Source: Trichomonas tenax (taxonomy: Eukaryota > Parabasalia > Trichomonadida > Trichomonadidae). Taken from it: a DNA stretch of 64,000 nt. The stretch covers positions 1-64,000 of the forward strand of contig JALKBU010000047.1 of assembly GCA_023091735.1 (NCBI GenBank). Reading direction: 5' to 3'. How positions within the stretch are numbered: the stretch's first letter is position 1; each line of letters starts with the position of its first letter. A model generated the notes under the pieces. That model made no database searches. It saw only the letters and a program-made list of their open reading frames with translations, and was not told the origin of the DNA. Both the position numbers and the translations under genes were made by a program. This document shows, one piece after another, positions 30,204-39,527 of this stretch.

Positions 30204-32138
30204 TGTTAAAAAGGACGATTATTTCACTTTTTACAATTTTTATCCATTTTTTCTCATTTTTCTGTATTTTATAGAAACACGCCTCTCATAAATCTGTTTT
30301 ATATATTAAAAAATCTTGATCACCGTTTTTCTCCACAAATATTTGACTTTTGCCAGTTTTGTCCATATAAAACCATGTCATTTCTGTATTTAATATATAT
30401 GTGCGAAATATTTTATCTAAAATCATTTGTTTATGCGAGATATTCAATCTCACCGCAAATTGAAACGATTTACATAAATTTTATCAATAAAAATAAGCTT
30501 TATTTTAGCAGTATATTTCTGGTATTTGGTTTTCGTGATGAATAAATATTTTTTTGTGAATCAAAATCTTAATTGTTTTATATATGCTCACCTCACCTCT
30601 TCACTTCACATATTGATATTCTATTTCTATTTCGTGTGTAGAATGATATTGCATTCATCGTATTTGTAATGCTTTGAAAAATGTCATAAATGAGGTGATA
30701 AATTATTACCTTTACTTGGCAAAATATTTTACGCATTGTTGTTTGTTGTCCTTTTGATTGTTGTTTTGTATAGCAAATAAATTATTTTACAAGAAAACTC
30801 TGTTAAAATTCGTAAACGTCCATTCCTTCATTAAATTTCTCGATATCTTGATAATAAAATCAGTTCATACCATTATTGATCGATCAACGAGTCATCTACC
30901 TTTCTAGAAAAAGCGACAAGTTTACATGTCAAAAATATCATGTAAACAACAGAAATTTGACAAGTAAAATTAGTTTTTCTAATCCTAGCATAATTGAACT
31001 AGGATTATATGCTAATGATCTTAACTTTTGTTCAATTTGAAAGCTAGCAGAGATACGTGATTGATTGCTGAAGATATCTGCTGAGAATGGAAGTAATCGA
31101 TTGAGTGGCTATATTATCTGTTGATTGTAGAGGTCATTGATTTACTAATGCTTGATCGCTCCTGGTTTTTAAAAGCTGTTCGTTTACTACATTAAGTATA
31201 GAAAAACTGACACTTTGCAAATGTCAGTTTTTCTAGAAAGATGGAGGCCTCATCGATCAACATCATTCACCTCTGATTGCTTATTGATTGCACTAAGCCC
31301 AATAAGCTAATCTTCAGTTATTAATTTGTTGAAAAATAATTTAATGTTTGACTCTTATATTGATCCTTTATGCTTTACATCAATTTTTATGAATATCCTA
31401 TAATTGTAAAATTCTAAAATCTTATGTTAACACAATATCTTTAAAATATACTGATTTAAATCATATTTGGATCATTTTATCAATATTAATATATTCGCAT
31501 TCTCCAGTATGTCTTAAATGACAGATTTATAATTGTTTAACATATTGTTTCTTTAGATAAAACACAATTGAACAATATTTTAACTAGAATATGCGTTAAT
31601 TCATATAAACAATGATATAGATACAATTTTTGTATATGATGAAATAAGTAAACACATGGAATATCGTTTATATGTTGTGCATAATTGAATGAAGAAATCG
31701 ATCTCTTAAAGATTTCGTTAATGTTATATTACAAAAAGTGAAGCACATCATCATTTAAGTGTTGTACGTGGACAACTAAGATAAAAGTTGCAATGTCTGG
31801 AGTATTTTGGCATCATTTAGTTTCTCGGTGTATTTAGAATGCCCATATGTTTTAAAATCATTTTACAAGCTCCAACTCATCAAAAACAATAGTTTCAAAT
31901 TTGTGATACAATTATTTTATCGAAAAATGATAATCACCTTGATAAAAATGATTTAGAAGATGTGCAGATAGTAAAACTGCAATAAAACAACAGTAATTTT
32001 TTCACTAAATCTCCAACGAATTTTTTTTAGTAAACAGACATCGATGATTTTTCACATTTTTGTAGCCTCCACAGTCCAAGCAGTACGAAAATAGCAAAAT
32101 CGGGCCTTGACCATTTATAATAATCGATAATTTGTCAA
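30204..32138. other. Gene-free region with a group of stem-loops at 30.9-31.3 kb
   Basis: No gene is recognised. Besides the nested structure at 31124-31278, perfect stems occur at 30980-31007 (9 bp) and 31279-31307 (8 bp). A looser hairpin at about 30903-30977 is closed by TAGAAAAA/TTTTTCTA and contains a second palindrome (GTTTACATG/CATGTAAAC). Confidence 0.5.
31124..31278. repeat. Nested 150-nt stem-loop structure
   Basis: The core stem pairs 31199-31213 with 31221-31235 (14 of 15, around TAGAAAAACTGACA). Further out CTCC (31159-31162) meets GGAG (31243-31246), TTGATCG (31152-31158) meets CGATCAA (31254-31260), and AGAGGT (31129-31134) meets ACCTCT (31269-31274), all in the right order for a single rod-like fold. 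I know no RNA family with this shape. Confidence 0.5.
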
Positions 32139-32921
32139 ATGATAAATTTTAACATGGATAATAGTTTTCCCTTGATACAGCGCACCACATGGAGCGACGA
32201 ACAGCGCAGAGCAGTCTGGTGCCTCATTGTCAAGTCCAGGAGGACTTTGAAAATAGAGTTGTCGCCGATTGTCGCGACTGCTTTTATTATTCTTCAACAT
32301 TATTTCAAAAATCCCGGTGAGAATCCATATACTATCTTCACACTAATGGTAACGTCTCTTTTTGCAGCATGCAAATCCTGCGATTGCTACAGACCTGTTA
32401 ATATCATTTATAATGAGTTAGCAAGGATCTTAAAAATAGCACCTCGTGAAATTACCGAGAACATAGGAACTGATCCTTTCAAGATATCGGCATTTAAGCC
32501 GGATATTAATCTTGAAATTACAAATTGTGAAGTAGATTTGCTCAATGCAATAGACTTCAATCCAGAAGTCGAGTTACCGTTTGCCCATTTCGAAAAATGG
32601 CGAGATACGCTAAAGCAAAAGATACCTAATCCACATTTCATGTCGATTTGCAGCCAAATTATCATTGATATATGCCTCGTTATATGCTCAAAATGCTATC
32701 TCGACCTTCCTCCTGAAGTTGCTGCAGCAGCTGCAACACTCGAATCAGTTCCTACAGATATTTTGATAAAGGAGCTTGTAGAGTGGTTCGAGGACGTCAG
32801 GCAGAAGTATGGTGAGAAAGTTTTTGACTTTGCTATGAAATCTATCCAAGCTGAAAAGAGCCGAACGGCAACACCAACTCACCCGCCTGATAAGGTTCGC
32901 ATTGCAGAATCAAATGAATAG
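32139..32921 (+). CDS. Cyclin-fold protein (transcription-type cyclin-like)
   Basis: The protein has 260 residues, or 255 if the ATG at 32154 is used. The segment from about residue 20 to 130 has the helical pattern of a cyclin box: a WSDEQRRAVWCLI helix, LSPIVATAFIILQHYF, FTLMVTSLFAACKSCDCYRPV (the position of the A-K-E pattern) and a later CEVDLLNAIDFNPEVELPFAHFEKW block typical of cyclin C/H/K/L-type boxes. A second, less clear five-helix bundle follows (FMSICSQIIIDICLVI to LPPEVAAAAA). It probably partners a cyclin-dependent kinase. TCAAAT overlaps the first ATG, so 32154 may be the real start. Confidence 0.7.
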   Translation: MINFNMDNSFPLIQRTTWSDEQRRAVWCLIVKSRRTLKIELSPIVATAFIILQHYFKNPGENPYTIFTLMVTSLFAACKSCDCYRPVNIIYNELARILKIAPREITENIGTDPFKISAFKPDINLEITNCEVDLLNAIDFNPEVELPFAHFEKWRDTLKQKIPNPHFMSICSQIIIDICLVICSKCYLDLPPEVAAAAATLESVPTDILIKELVEWFEDVRQKYGEKVFDFAMKSIQAEKSRTATPTHPPDKVRIAESNE

Positions 32922-33929
32922 CAACCTAATACTATCGATAAAATTTTGTTTTTATTTGTCTATGATTAAATATATACTTTAACATTTGATAAGTACATCT
33001 GTTTTATAATACCTAGATCTAGTTGTCTTATTGTTTATAATGATTGATATTTAAATTTGATGTTTTTCATCAAATCTCAATTCAAAGTTGTAAATACTTT
33101 TATTAAGGTTTGTGTACTCTACAGAACCAGCTTTTGTTCGGGTTTCGCTCCAATGAATGAATAATAAGCAAACTGAAAGATAAAGTCATCGATCACATCG
33201 ACAAACCTATTAAGCATATTAATAGCCGGGATATTAGCATAGCAATAGTGAGGATCACATTGGTAAGCATAATTACGAGAATCAGGAACACTATGGAATG
33301 ATTTAAAGTATTGTTTTAAATCGAGATACAAACAGGAAATATATATTGCCTTTTCTTCATCTAATACAGAACAAACTGATGACATAGTTAGAAAGCATCT
33401 GATGTTGTTGCTTGTTCATGAATTTGTTGAATGAAACGCAAAAAAAACTTTATTCTGTTTTACTCTAACTCTCACAAATATTTCACTAAGAGGTATTGAG
33501 TCTGTTGCAGTCCTTTCGTTCTGATATGCAATAACTCCTATTTGTGATTTCACATTGACAAAGCAAAGATCATCAAGAACTTGATTGCTAGATCTAGCAA
33601 TCTGCCACACTGAAATAGTATTCGTTCAGAGTTTTCTGCAAAAATGCATTCAGTCCAATTATTATTCCTTTTTGAGAGTGTTTTCGAAATAGCATTCGTA
33701 CAGAGTTTATTCGCATGAGCATTGTTTCAAAATTGAAAAAACTTGCAAACATGATAAACAAGAGATCCGTAAATAGAGAATATAGGAATATAAGATACTT
33801 TAGTCCATTCATAGCTTCAACACGATCAGATTCAGAAACAGCTCAAATTATATGAAGAAATAAAAAATTATAAACCTAAGATTATAATATTTTAATGTTA
33901 TATAATAGAAAAGAAAAGGCAAATGTGAA
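32922..33929. other. Spacer with a decayed minus-strand gene
   Basis: Apart from the degraded open frames listed at 33119-33812 I see nothing between the cyclin-like gene and the tRNA. Confidence 0.5.
33119..33812 (-). pseudogene. Decayed gene of unknown family
   Basis: Three consecutive minus-strand frames read as one broken protein. The first (33812 to about 33600) begins with a hydrophobic MNGLKYLIFLYSLFTDLLFI segment. A frameshift near 33600 leads into the second, which runs on after an in-frame TGA (33416-33418) into the third. Composition is protein-like (INSVRMLFRKHSQKG, SHSQ-free Tyr/Cys-rich end). I cannot name the family; fragments of large multi-pass membrane proteins are one possibility. 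Confidence 0.35.
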
Positions 33930-34002
33930 GGTTTCGTAGCTCAGTAGGTAGAGCGTAGTGCTGATAACGCTAAGGTCTTGGGTTCGAGCCCCAGCGGAAC
34001 CA
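33930..34002 (+). tRNA. tRNA-Ile (anticodon GAT)
   Basis: The 73-nt cloverleaf is complete. The acceptor stem GGTTTCG pairs CGGAACC with one G-U and discriminator A. The D-arm is GCTC/GAGC with AGTAGGTA loop. The anticodon arm TAGTG/CGCTA encloses loop CT-GAT-AA. The variable loop is five bases, and the T-arm TTGGG/CCCAG encloses TTCGAGC. Internal Pol III boxes A (TAGCTCAGTAGG) and B (GGTTCGAGCC) are canonical, and a T-run starts right after the discriminator as terminator. CCA is not encoded and there is no intron. GAT reads AUC/AUU; most eukaryotic nuclear Ile tRNAs instead carry AAT. Confidence 0.95.
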
Positions 34003-34007
34003 TTTTT
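34003..34007 (+). terminator. Pol III T-run terminator
   Basis: Five T residues follow the tRNA discriminator base directly, with a second T-run a few bases on. Confidence 0.75.
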
Positions 34008-34396
34008 ATTTTTGTTTTGAGTTGACTCCATAGAAATGTTTACAATCTATTTCTTTCATAGAGAGGAGGAAAAAATTCTTATCGTCCTCATTAAGGTGAA
34101 AAAATGCAACGATTGACCTCTATCGTATCTCCTCATACCAATCCTCTACCACAAACTTTAAAATGTGACCACATGTTATACATAGCTATATAGTACTCAA
34201 ACAGGGGACCTCACTATATGAGTTTCATTATATATTCATAAGATTTGCAACTTATCTGATTGACAATATGAACGTATATTGCCTGTTCCGTATGCTTTTA
34301 TGAAGTTCTTGATATATAGCATTGTGGTAAAATCAATTGTAAATGTGTTATGTCGATTTCTCAAAAATTGTATGTTAAAAATATATGCAGATAAAA

Positions 34397-34514
34397 TAAG
34401 CACTGTTTTTTAAGTTAATGATGAGTATGTTATTTCTTACATTATTGCGAGTTTCCAAGAGTATGTTATGTAAGAAACAGTGCTTGTTTTGTAAGCTAAT
34501 GATGAGTATGTTAT
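34397..34514. repeat. Hairpin overlapping a pair of direct repeats
   Basis: AAGCACTGTTTTT near 34398 pairs with AGAAACAGTGCTT ending at 34486, and TTCTTACAT (34435-34443) pairs with ATGTAAGAA (34468-34476) inside it. A 23-bp direct repeat (34411-34433 and 34492-34514) differs at one base, suggesting part of the structure was duplicated. Confidence 0.5.
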
Positions 34515-34775
34515 GTAAGAGTACACAATTGACTATATTTCACTTTTCGATATACTTTTTCAAAATCATTAAACTTATTCCATTATTTACTACTTCCAAA
34601 TTAACCTCAATTCATTGATTTTAACCAATTAAATTATTTGGAAATAAATCGATTTTTGAGTTTTTTTTTGAAAATTTTCATGAAAATTTTGATATAATTG
34701 AACAGAGAGACAAAATAAAAATCGAATAATACCAACTATAGCATATTGTGAGTTCAAATCAGCCAGAATTGCAAA

Positions 34776-34925
34776 TTGTGAAAATTGCGATAATCAATTT
34801 GTTGAAGAGTTTTCCACTAGTTTTTCACTGATTTTGAGGGTCATCAATGCAGATATACCTCTAGCCGGTGAAAGGCTTGTCGTTCAAGAATTCACGAGTT
34901 CTTCGATTTTCTCGCAATTTCATTA
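34776..34925. repeat. Possible long imperfect hairpin
   Basis: GAAA(A)TTGCGA at 34780-34790 pairs with TCGCAATTTC at 34912-34921, and GAAGA (34804-34808) with TCTTC (34900-34904), with G-T pairs between. It is less regular than its neighbours downstream and may be coincidental. Confidence 0.3.
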
Positions 34926-34933
34926 CAATCAAA

Positions 34934-35002
34934 GCATCAACAGTCCACAAACCATAAATACGAAGCTTTTCTTCGTGCACATGGTTTGTTGACTGTTGGT
35001 GT
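34934..35002 (+). ncRNA. Candidate small-RNA hairpin A
   Basis: Arms 34938-34955 and 34981-34998 pair at 17 of 18 positions, extended outward by two G-T and two Watson-Crick pairs. The terminal part holds a second perfect stem ACGAAG/CTTCGT (34960-34965, 34971-34976) with a five-base loop. The wobble positions are G-U only if read on the plus strand. Expression is not shown; this is a structural call. Confidence 0.4.
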
Positions 35003-35052
35003 CATAGATATTCGCTCAGATCTAACTCATTCGACATTCTTTTACAAATCTA

Positions 35053-35123
35053 CATTTTCTACAGCTCTCTGAAGTTTCGAAGATACAAGATGACGCAGAA
35101 ACCTCAGAAAGCTGTAGAAAATG
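35053..35123 (-). ncRNA. Candidate small-RNA hairpin B
   Basis: Arms 35053-35078 and 35098-35123 match at 24 of 26 positions. Both exceptions are A-C on the plus strand but T-G on the minus strand, so a minus-strand RNA would pair all 26. The loop is 19 nt. Confidence 0.4.
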
Positions 35124-35164
35124 CTATAAATCATAATACTCCATTTATCGATCCTCATTATTCG

Positions 35165-35237
35165 CTTTAGTTGTTTAATAGCATAACAAACAGATAGCTT
35201 ATGCACACAAGCTTACCATATTATTAGACAACTAAAG
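35165..35237 (+). ncRNA. Candidate small-RNA hairpin C
   Basis: Arms 35165-35180 and 35222-35237 match at 15 of 16 positions; the exception is T-G on the plus strand. The 41-nt interior has a short AGCTT/AAGCT stem. Confidence 0.35.
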
Positions 35238-35271
35238 AGATCGGCGATTTAAAATTATCCATTAGTACAAA

Positions 35272-35359
35272 TCATCAAAGATGATCAATTTCAGGCACGG
35301 ATTCTCCAGGAACTCGCTGTTCTGGAGAGCCCATGCTCGAAATCGATCATTTTTGATGA
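35272..35359. ncRNA. Candidate small-RNA hairpin D
   Basis: Outer arms 35272-35297 and 35334-35359 match at 22 of 26 positions (two exceptions are wobble on plus, two on minus). The inner stem TCTCCA(G)GAAC / GTTCTGGAGA (35303-35313, 35319-35328) has one bulged base and a five-base loop. The whole 88 nt can fold as one rod. Confidence 0.4.
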
Positions 35360-35494
35360 AATTTATTATATTCGATAAGTTATCGACTTTTAGCATTTAC
35401 GAACACAAAAATTACATCTACAACACACAGAAATACGATTCCTACTATACATAATGAATTATAGCTTTCAGCTATATTTCAAGATCAACTTTCA

Positions 35495-35576
35495 TTGAAA
35501 AATGCGTGTTTCTTGCCCATTTCCTCCAACACATAGATGTTCTGGATGAGGTGGGCAAGAAGCACGCCTTTTTCAA
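35495..35576 (+). ncRNA. Candidate small-RNA hairpin E
   Basis: Arms 35495-35519 and 35552-35576 match at 23 of 25 positions; one exception is T-G on the plus strand. Pairing continues inward through two more T-G pairs and TC(C)TCCA/TGGATGA-type pairs to an ACA/TGT tip, so nearly all of the 82 nt is paired on the plus strand. It is the best formed of the series. Confidence 0.45.
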
Positions 35577-36538
35577 CGACATTTGATCTTATTGATAAAA
35601 ATATCGGCTTTTGAAGAGATTTTACAGCATTGCATTGATTAGAATGCGAAAACATCATGAAGAAAGCTGTTGAATCCCCATGGAATCGCTCAAAAATCAA
35701 ACTTTTACGCAAATCTACTGTATTTTAAAGGAATATTCTATATTTCTATCCAATTTATCCAGTTTGATACACAATTGGACATCTTGGATTGAAATATAGT
35801 TGCTTATGAATTCAAATTTTTCCTTCATACAACTTCTATTCGCAATACATGTTCCATTGTTTAAGATGTTAAATGAAATACCATAATCCACTGAATTACA
35901 TTGAATTAAGTTCACCAAACTTTATATACGATTTATCACTATATAATTTATATATTGTATCGATAAATCAGAGTTTATTATACAAATTAACTATGTGTAT
36001 TAACACGTGGTACAGTTATTAGGGATTCATTCCCAAATATATAAATTGAAATTTATGAAGTTGATAATATTTTAGTTTCAAGACTGTAAGATAACGTGGA
36101 AGCTGACAGAGATATGGTGAATATAAATAAATTCATCTTATTCTTCCTTTTGAACCTTTTGAATGATTGATCAGTCTCATCAATAAAGAATTATAGTTTT
36201 GTGAAGGTATAAAACGTTGAAGTAGTCTATTATAGTGATTATATCAGAGTATGCATCAATAATGCTGTAGAATTTGAAATTGAAATTTGATCTGTTGATT
36301 GTAGGAAGTTGAATTCTTAATATGTTATCACACGGGACGAACTCTGATCAGTTCTATAATTACTTCGACGCCAAATCGATTCTATGCGGAGAGGAAGTAC
36401 GATAGAGGACTATCGTTGTACTTTTACACCCTAATGAAGACAATAAGAATTTTTTCCCTCTCTCTTCTTTCATATTCCATTTTCGGTATTAACAGTGACT
36501 GTAATTTTTTAACTCCGTTCTAAAAAGAAAACATTTTA

Positions 36539-39238
36539 ATGCCTCCTCGTCCTGCTGCTCGTGGTGCTGCAGCTAAGGCGCCAATTCGCGGTGGGAGAGG
36601 CGCAAAACAGGTAAAGCCTCGTGGCCGTGGAGGAAAAGCGAAGTCTTCGCGTAGAGAATCTTTAGCTGAAGAAACTATTCCTGAGCCAGAGCTTCCTCCG
36701 CCAAAAGTTCAAACATGGTTCGATAAAATACCTCCATTGCCAGCGAAGCCTGATGAAGAACTTCACAAAAAACTTTCAGCAGAACGAAAATTCAAGCATG
36801 CGCAAAAAGTCGAAAGATATTGCAAAGAAGAGTTAGATTCTATGTTCAAATTTGCAATGAATGTCAGCGAAATCTTTTTAAATCCAAATGATAACGATTT
36901 CAAAGAGATAAGAAGACAAAGAATCGATTTTCGTAAAGGAATCTTCATTCCTGACGAAGAAACGAAGGAAGAAGTCATCAAACGTAATGTTGAACCAATC
37001 AAATTAGAGCCAAAGCACTCAATTGATATTATCAATTATTTGCATATGGCTAAACAACCATATTACTCGAGCCTCGCCAATTTATTCGAGACAAAAATTA
37101 CAGAAAATTACATTAGCGATCCAAATAAAACATTTTCCGAAATAATAGAAAAAATACAGGCGCAATCTGCTGATTTCCCAGAAAACTACGAACCAGAAAA
37201 GCCGGTTTTGCCTTACGTCATCTGTGTCATCGGTCCACCGGCCGGAGGAACGACAACAATTTGCCAATTACTTATGAACACGTATTCATGTGTTGTCATC
37301 GAGGCAGTCTACATGCCGCCTCCGGACACTTCCAGGCGTCGAAAGGGAGAGTCAGACACGCCTCCTCCTGAGCCGAAAATTGATTATCACTTGCAAGATG
37401 CGATTGTTGTTTATTATTCAGATGATAAGAATGCTGTTCAACAAATTTCGGCTGTTGTTAAAGATATCGATAGAGCGGCTAAAGGAATCATTATCTCAGG
37501 ATATCCAAATACCAAACAGCAGCTGTCTGCATTAGAGAAAGCTTTAGCAGGAAATACTGTTGGAAGGCCAAATTCTTCGAGAGCTTCTGAAAAGCAGAAA
37601 GCGGCACAGTGCGTTATCACTGGTTTTATATTAGGAATGAACTGTCCAGAGGTGTACGAGACTCGATATATCGATCCAATAACAGGATATGTCTACTCAG
37701 AGAAATTCCATCGACCTGGAACAGGAGATCTTGTCGGAAAGAAAATATCAGAATTCCTCAAATCAAAAATGGATATCGAGAGGAGATTAATTGAGAATCA
37801 GATTGGTGATCAATCCCAAATATCGCAAAAGCAACTCTCGTTGTGGAACACATTAACAAACTCTCTCAAGAAGAATTATTCTGTCACAATAATTGAAAAT
37901 CTTCCAGATTCGATAGAACTCGCAAAAAGACTCGATCAGTTTGTTTCACAGATAATGCATGATGAAAACGTTCATTTCACAGAGCAGCTCCTCGTTCCAG
38001 GGCATCTAACGCTTCCAGGCGCATGCAATGAAGTAATAAATGTGTGGCGCAAATGTTTGGATATTTTCGGTCGACAAATTGCAGATCAAAACAGACTTGT
38101 AACAACAATCGGTGAGAAAATTGGTGATTTGACTGAAACGGCAACATCCAGATTCCATCTGATGACGACACTGAACATTGGTAATACTCAGAAGCTCGAA
38201 CAAGGAGATTTGAACATGGTTTGGGGTGAATCAATTGAAAATCGTAATGCAAACGTCAAAACAGCAGCATCTGTTATCACGAAAAGCGGTTTATTAGAAC
38301 TAGCGATTGCACTCATTAACGCACCGAGATTCGCCTTTATTTGTCTCGTTGAGAAGATGGCATACGTTAAATGGTTCTCGGAGACATTTACTTCGCTTTT
38401 TGATTCTCCGCAGTCTTTCTATGATGTTTTCATGGACAAATCGCAACTCATTCAGCCTGTTTCTTTCAATTTCAAGTCGCATGTGAGCAGGCATGGATCA
38501 TTCATATTGCCACCGGAGTTCCACCTCAAGGAACTTCCACAAAAGCCATTGAAGCCGCAAGAAAAGAGTGAAAGAGAAAACGAAATCAATGAGCGCAGAA
38601 TTCTTTATGCAGCCGAATTCTTCGATTTGAACTCTTTCACATGTGAGTCGCCTGCTTTCAATGCCTCTCTCGCTTGTTCTTCTCTCGAAATCCCTACTTT
38701 CTCGACATCAACGCCATTTAGTAAGATCGAGAAATATTCACAGGAATTCCTTGAATTCGTGAGAAACAACATTCCAACTCAAGTTTTGATTGATGAATGT
38801 GTTGCTTTTGGAGAGATTTTCGAACGCATCAATAAGTTCGTGAAGCCTTTAGAAATCTCAATTGTCACAAGTTTGTTCAATCTTCACGATTCTTTCATCA
38901 ACTACGCCTTCAATAAATTCACGCATGAAATGGAAGGATTCTGCACAAATGGTGAGTTCAAGTTCGATTTCTCGTTAGTAAGTGAAAAAGATTTGCAAAT
39001 GTGCATCGATGTTAACATGCTGGAGACGACAGATGTAAGGAAGATCATTCCGAGCTCAGTTCTCACTCAGATGCGATTGAACGTTGGAAATCTTCATGGC
39101 GTGTCCACAGAAGATGTGTTAAATATGTTCAAAAACGTTGAAGGAGGGAAGTACCAAAAATACATCCGAATTTGTTTGAATATCATGGAATGTGGAGAAT
39201 GCATGGATATAGCCAAGTTTTTGGATTTGTTTGAGTAA
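36539..39238 (+). CDS. SPEF2/CPC1-like protein with a degenerate adenylate-kinase domain
   Basis: This 899-residue protein starts with a basic Arg/Gly/Ala-rich tail (RGRGGKAK). A charged helical region precedes a nucleotide-kinase-like core (about 225-470): beta-strand YVICVIGPPAGGTTTICQLL is positioned as a P-loop, then IIISGYPNTKQQLSALE and FILGMNCPEVYETRYIDPITG resemble the NMP-binding and lid parts of adenylate kinase. The Walker A lysine is replaced by T238 (G232-x4-G-T-T). The C-terminal half is helical with an EF-hand-like end. SPEF2/CPC1 of the flagellar central pair combines an adenylate-kinase-like domain with long helical segments, which is why I favour it; it lacks the CH domain and is shorter, so the assignment is tentative. 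The stop is TAAA. Confidence 0.55.
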   Translation: MPPRPAARGAAAKAPIRGGRGAKQVKPRGRGGKAKSSRRESLAEETIPEPELPPPKVQTWFDKIPPLPAKPDEELHKKLSAERKFKHAQKVERYCKEELDSMFKFAMNVSEIFLNPNDNDFKEIRRQRIDFRKGIFIPDEETKEEVIKRNVEPIKLEPKHSIDIINYLHMAKQPYYSSLANLFETKITENYISDPNKTFSEIIEKIQAQSADFPENYEPEKPVLPYVICVIGPPAGGTTTICQLLMNTYSCVVIEAVYMPPPDTSRRRKGESDTPPPEPKIDYHLQDAIVVYYSDDKNAVQQISAVVKDIDRAAKGIIISGYPNTKQQLSALEKALAGNTVGRPNSSRASEKQKAAQCVITGFILGMNCPEVYETRYIDPITGYVYSEKFHRPGTGDLVGKKISEFLKSKMDIERRLIENQIGDQSQISQKQLSLWNTLTNSLKKNYSVTIIENLPDSIELAKRLDQFVSQIMHDENVHFTEQLLVPGHLTLPGACNEVINVWRKCLDIFGRQIADQNRLVTTIGEKIGDLTETATSRFHLMTTLNIGNTQKLEQGDLNMVWGESIENRNANVKTAASVITKSGLLELAIALINAPRFAFICLVEKMAYVKWFSETFTSLFDSPQSFYDVFMDKSQLIQPVSFNFKSHVSRHGSFILPPEFHLKELPQKPLKPQEKSERENEINERRILYAAEFFDLNSFTCESPAFNASLACSSLEIPTFSTSTPFSKIEKYSQEFLEFVRNNIPTQVLIDECVAFGEIFERINKFVKPLEISIVTSLFNLHDSFINYAFNKFTHEMEGFCTNGEFKFDFSLVSEKDLQMCIDVNMLETTDVRKIIPSSVLTQMRLNVGNLHGVSTEDVLNMFKNVEGGKYQKYIRICLNIMECGECMDIAKFLDLFE

Positions 39239-39519
39239 ATATAATATATATTTGTGTGTTTTATAAAATAACATCAACTATTTTTCAACAATTCAGAAAA
39301 GTGCCGCTAACATGATATGTAAACTATTCAAAACTTGATTGAAAAATTGAATTATATTTTCAACTACGTTTGCCTGAAAAAGTTGTAATATTAATAAACA
39401 ATTATTACATCATTTTTACTAAATTATTACCGTTAAAGATTTTTCATAATGCTTTTTAACATCATTATCCTGAGCTGTCATTTTAAAATTTACCACCATC
39501 TTCATTTTCAAATTTAGAT

Positions 39520-39524
39520 TCACA
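39520..39524 (+). promoter_or_regulatory. Inr-like TCACA of the ankyrin pseudogene
   Basis: TCACA lies just before the ATG at 39528, with a presumed six-base leader. It matches TCA(C/T)(A/T), suggesting the gene was once active. Confidence 0.4.
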
Positions 39525-39527
39525 AGA

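Larger units (their letters stand above)
34008..36538. other. Gene-free region rich in long hairpins
   Basis: No protein gene is supported here. The region holds the stem-loops listed individually between 34.4 and 35.6 kb and a further small one at 36395-36423 (AAGTA/TACTT plus CGATAG/CTATCG) about 115 bp before the next gene. Short frames on either strand simply run through the hairpin arms. Confidence 0.55.

Noticed and set aside
35485..35918. Two short minus-strand frames over hairpin E
   Set aside because: They cross the hairpin arms and show no protein-like pattern.
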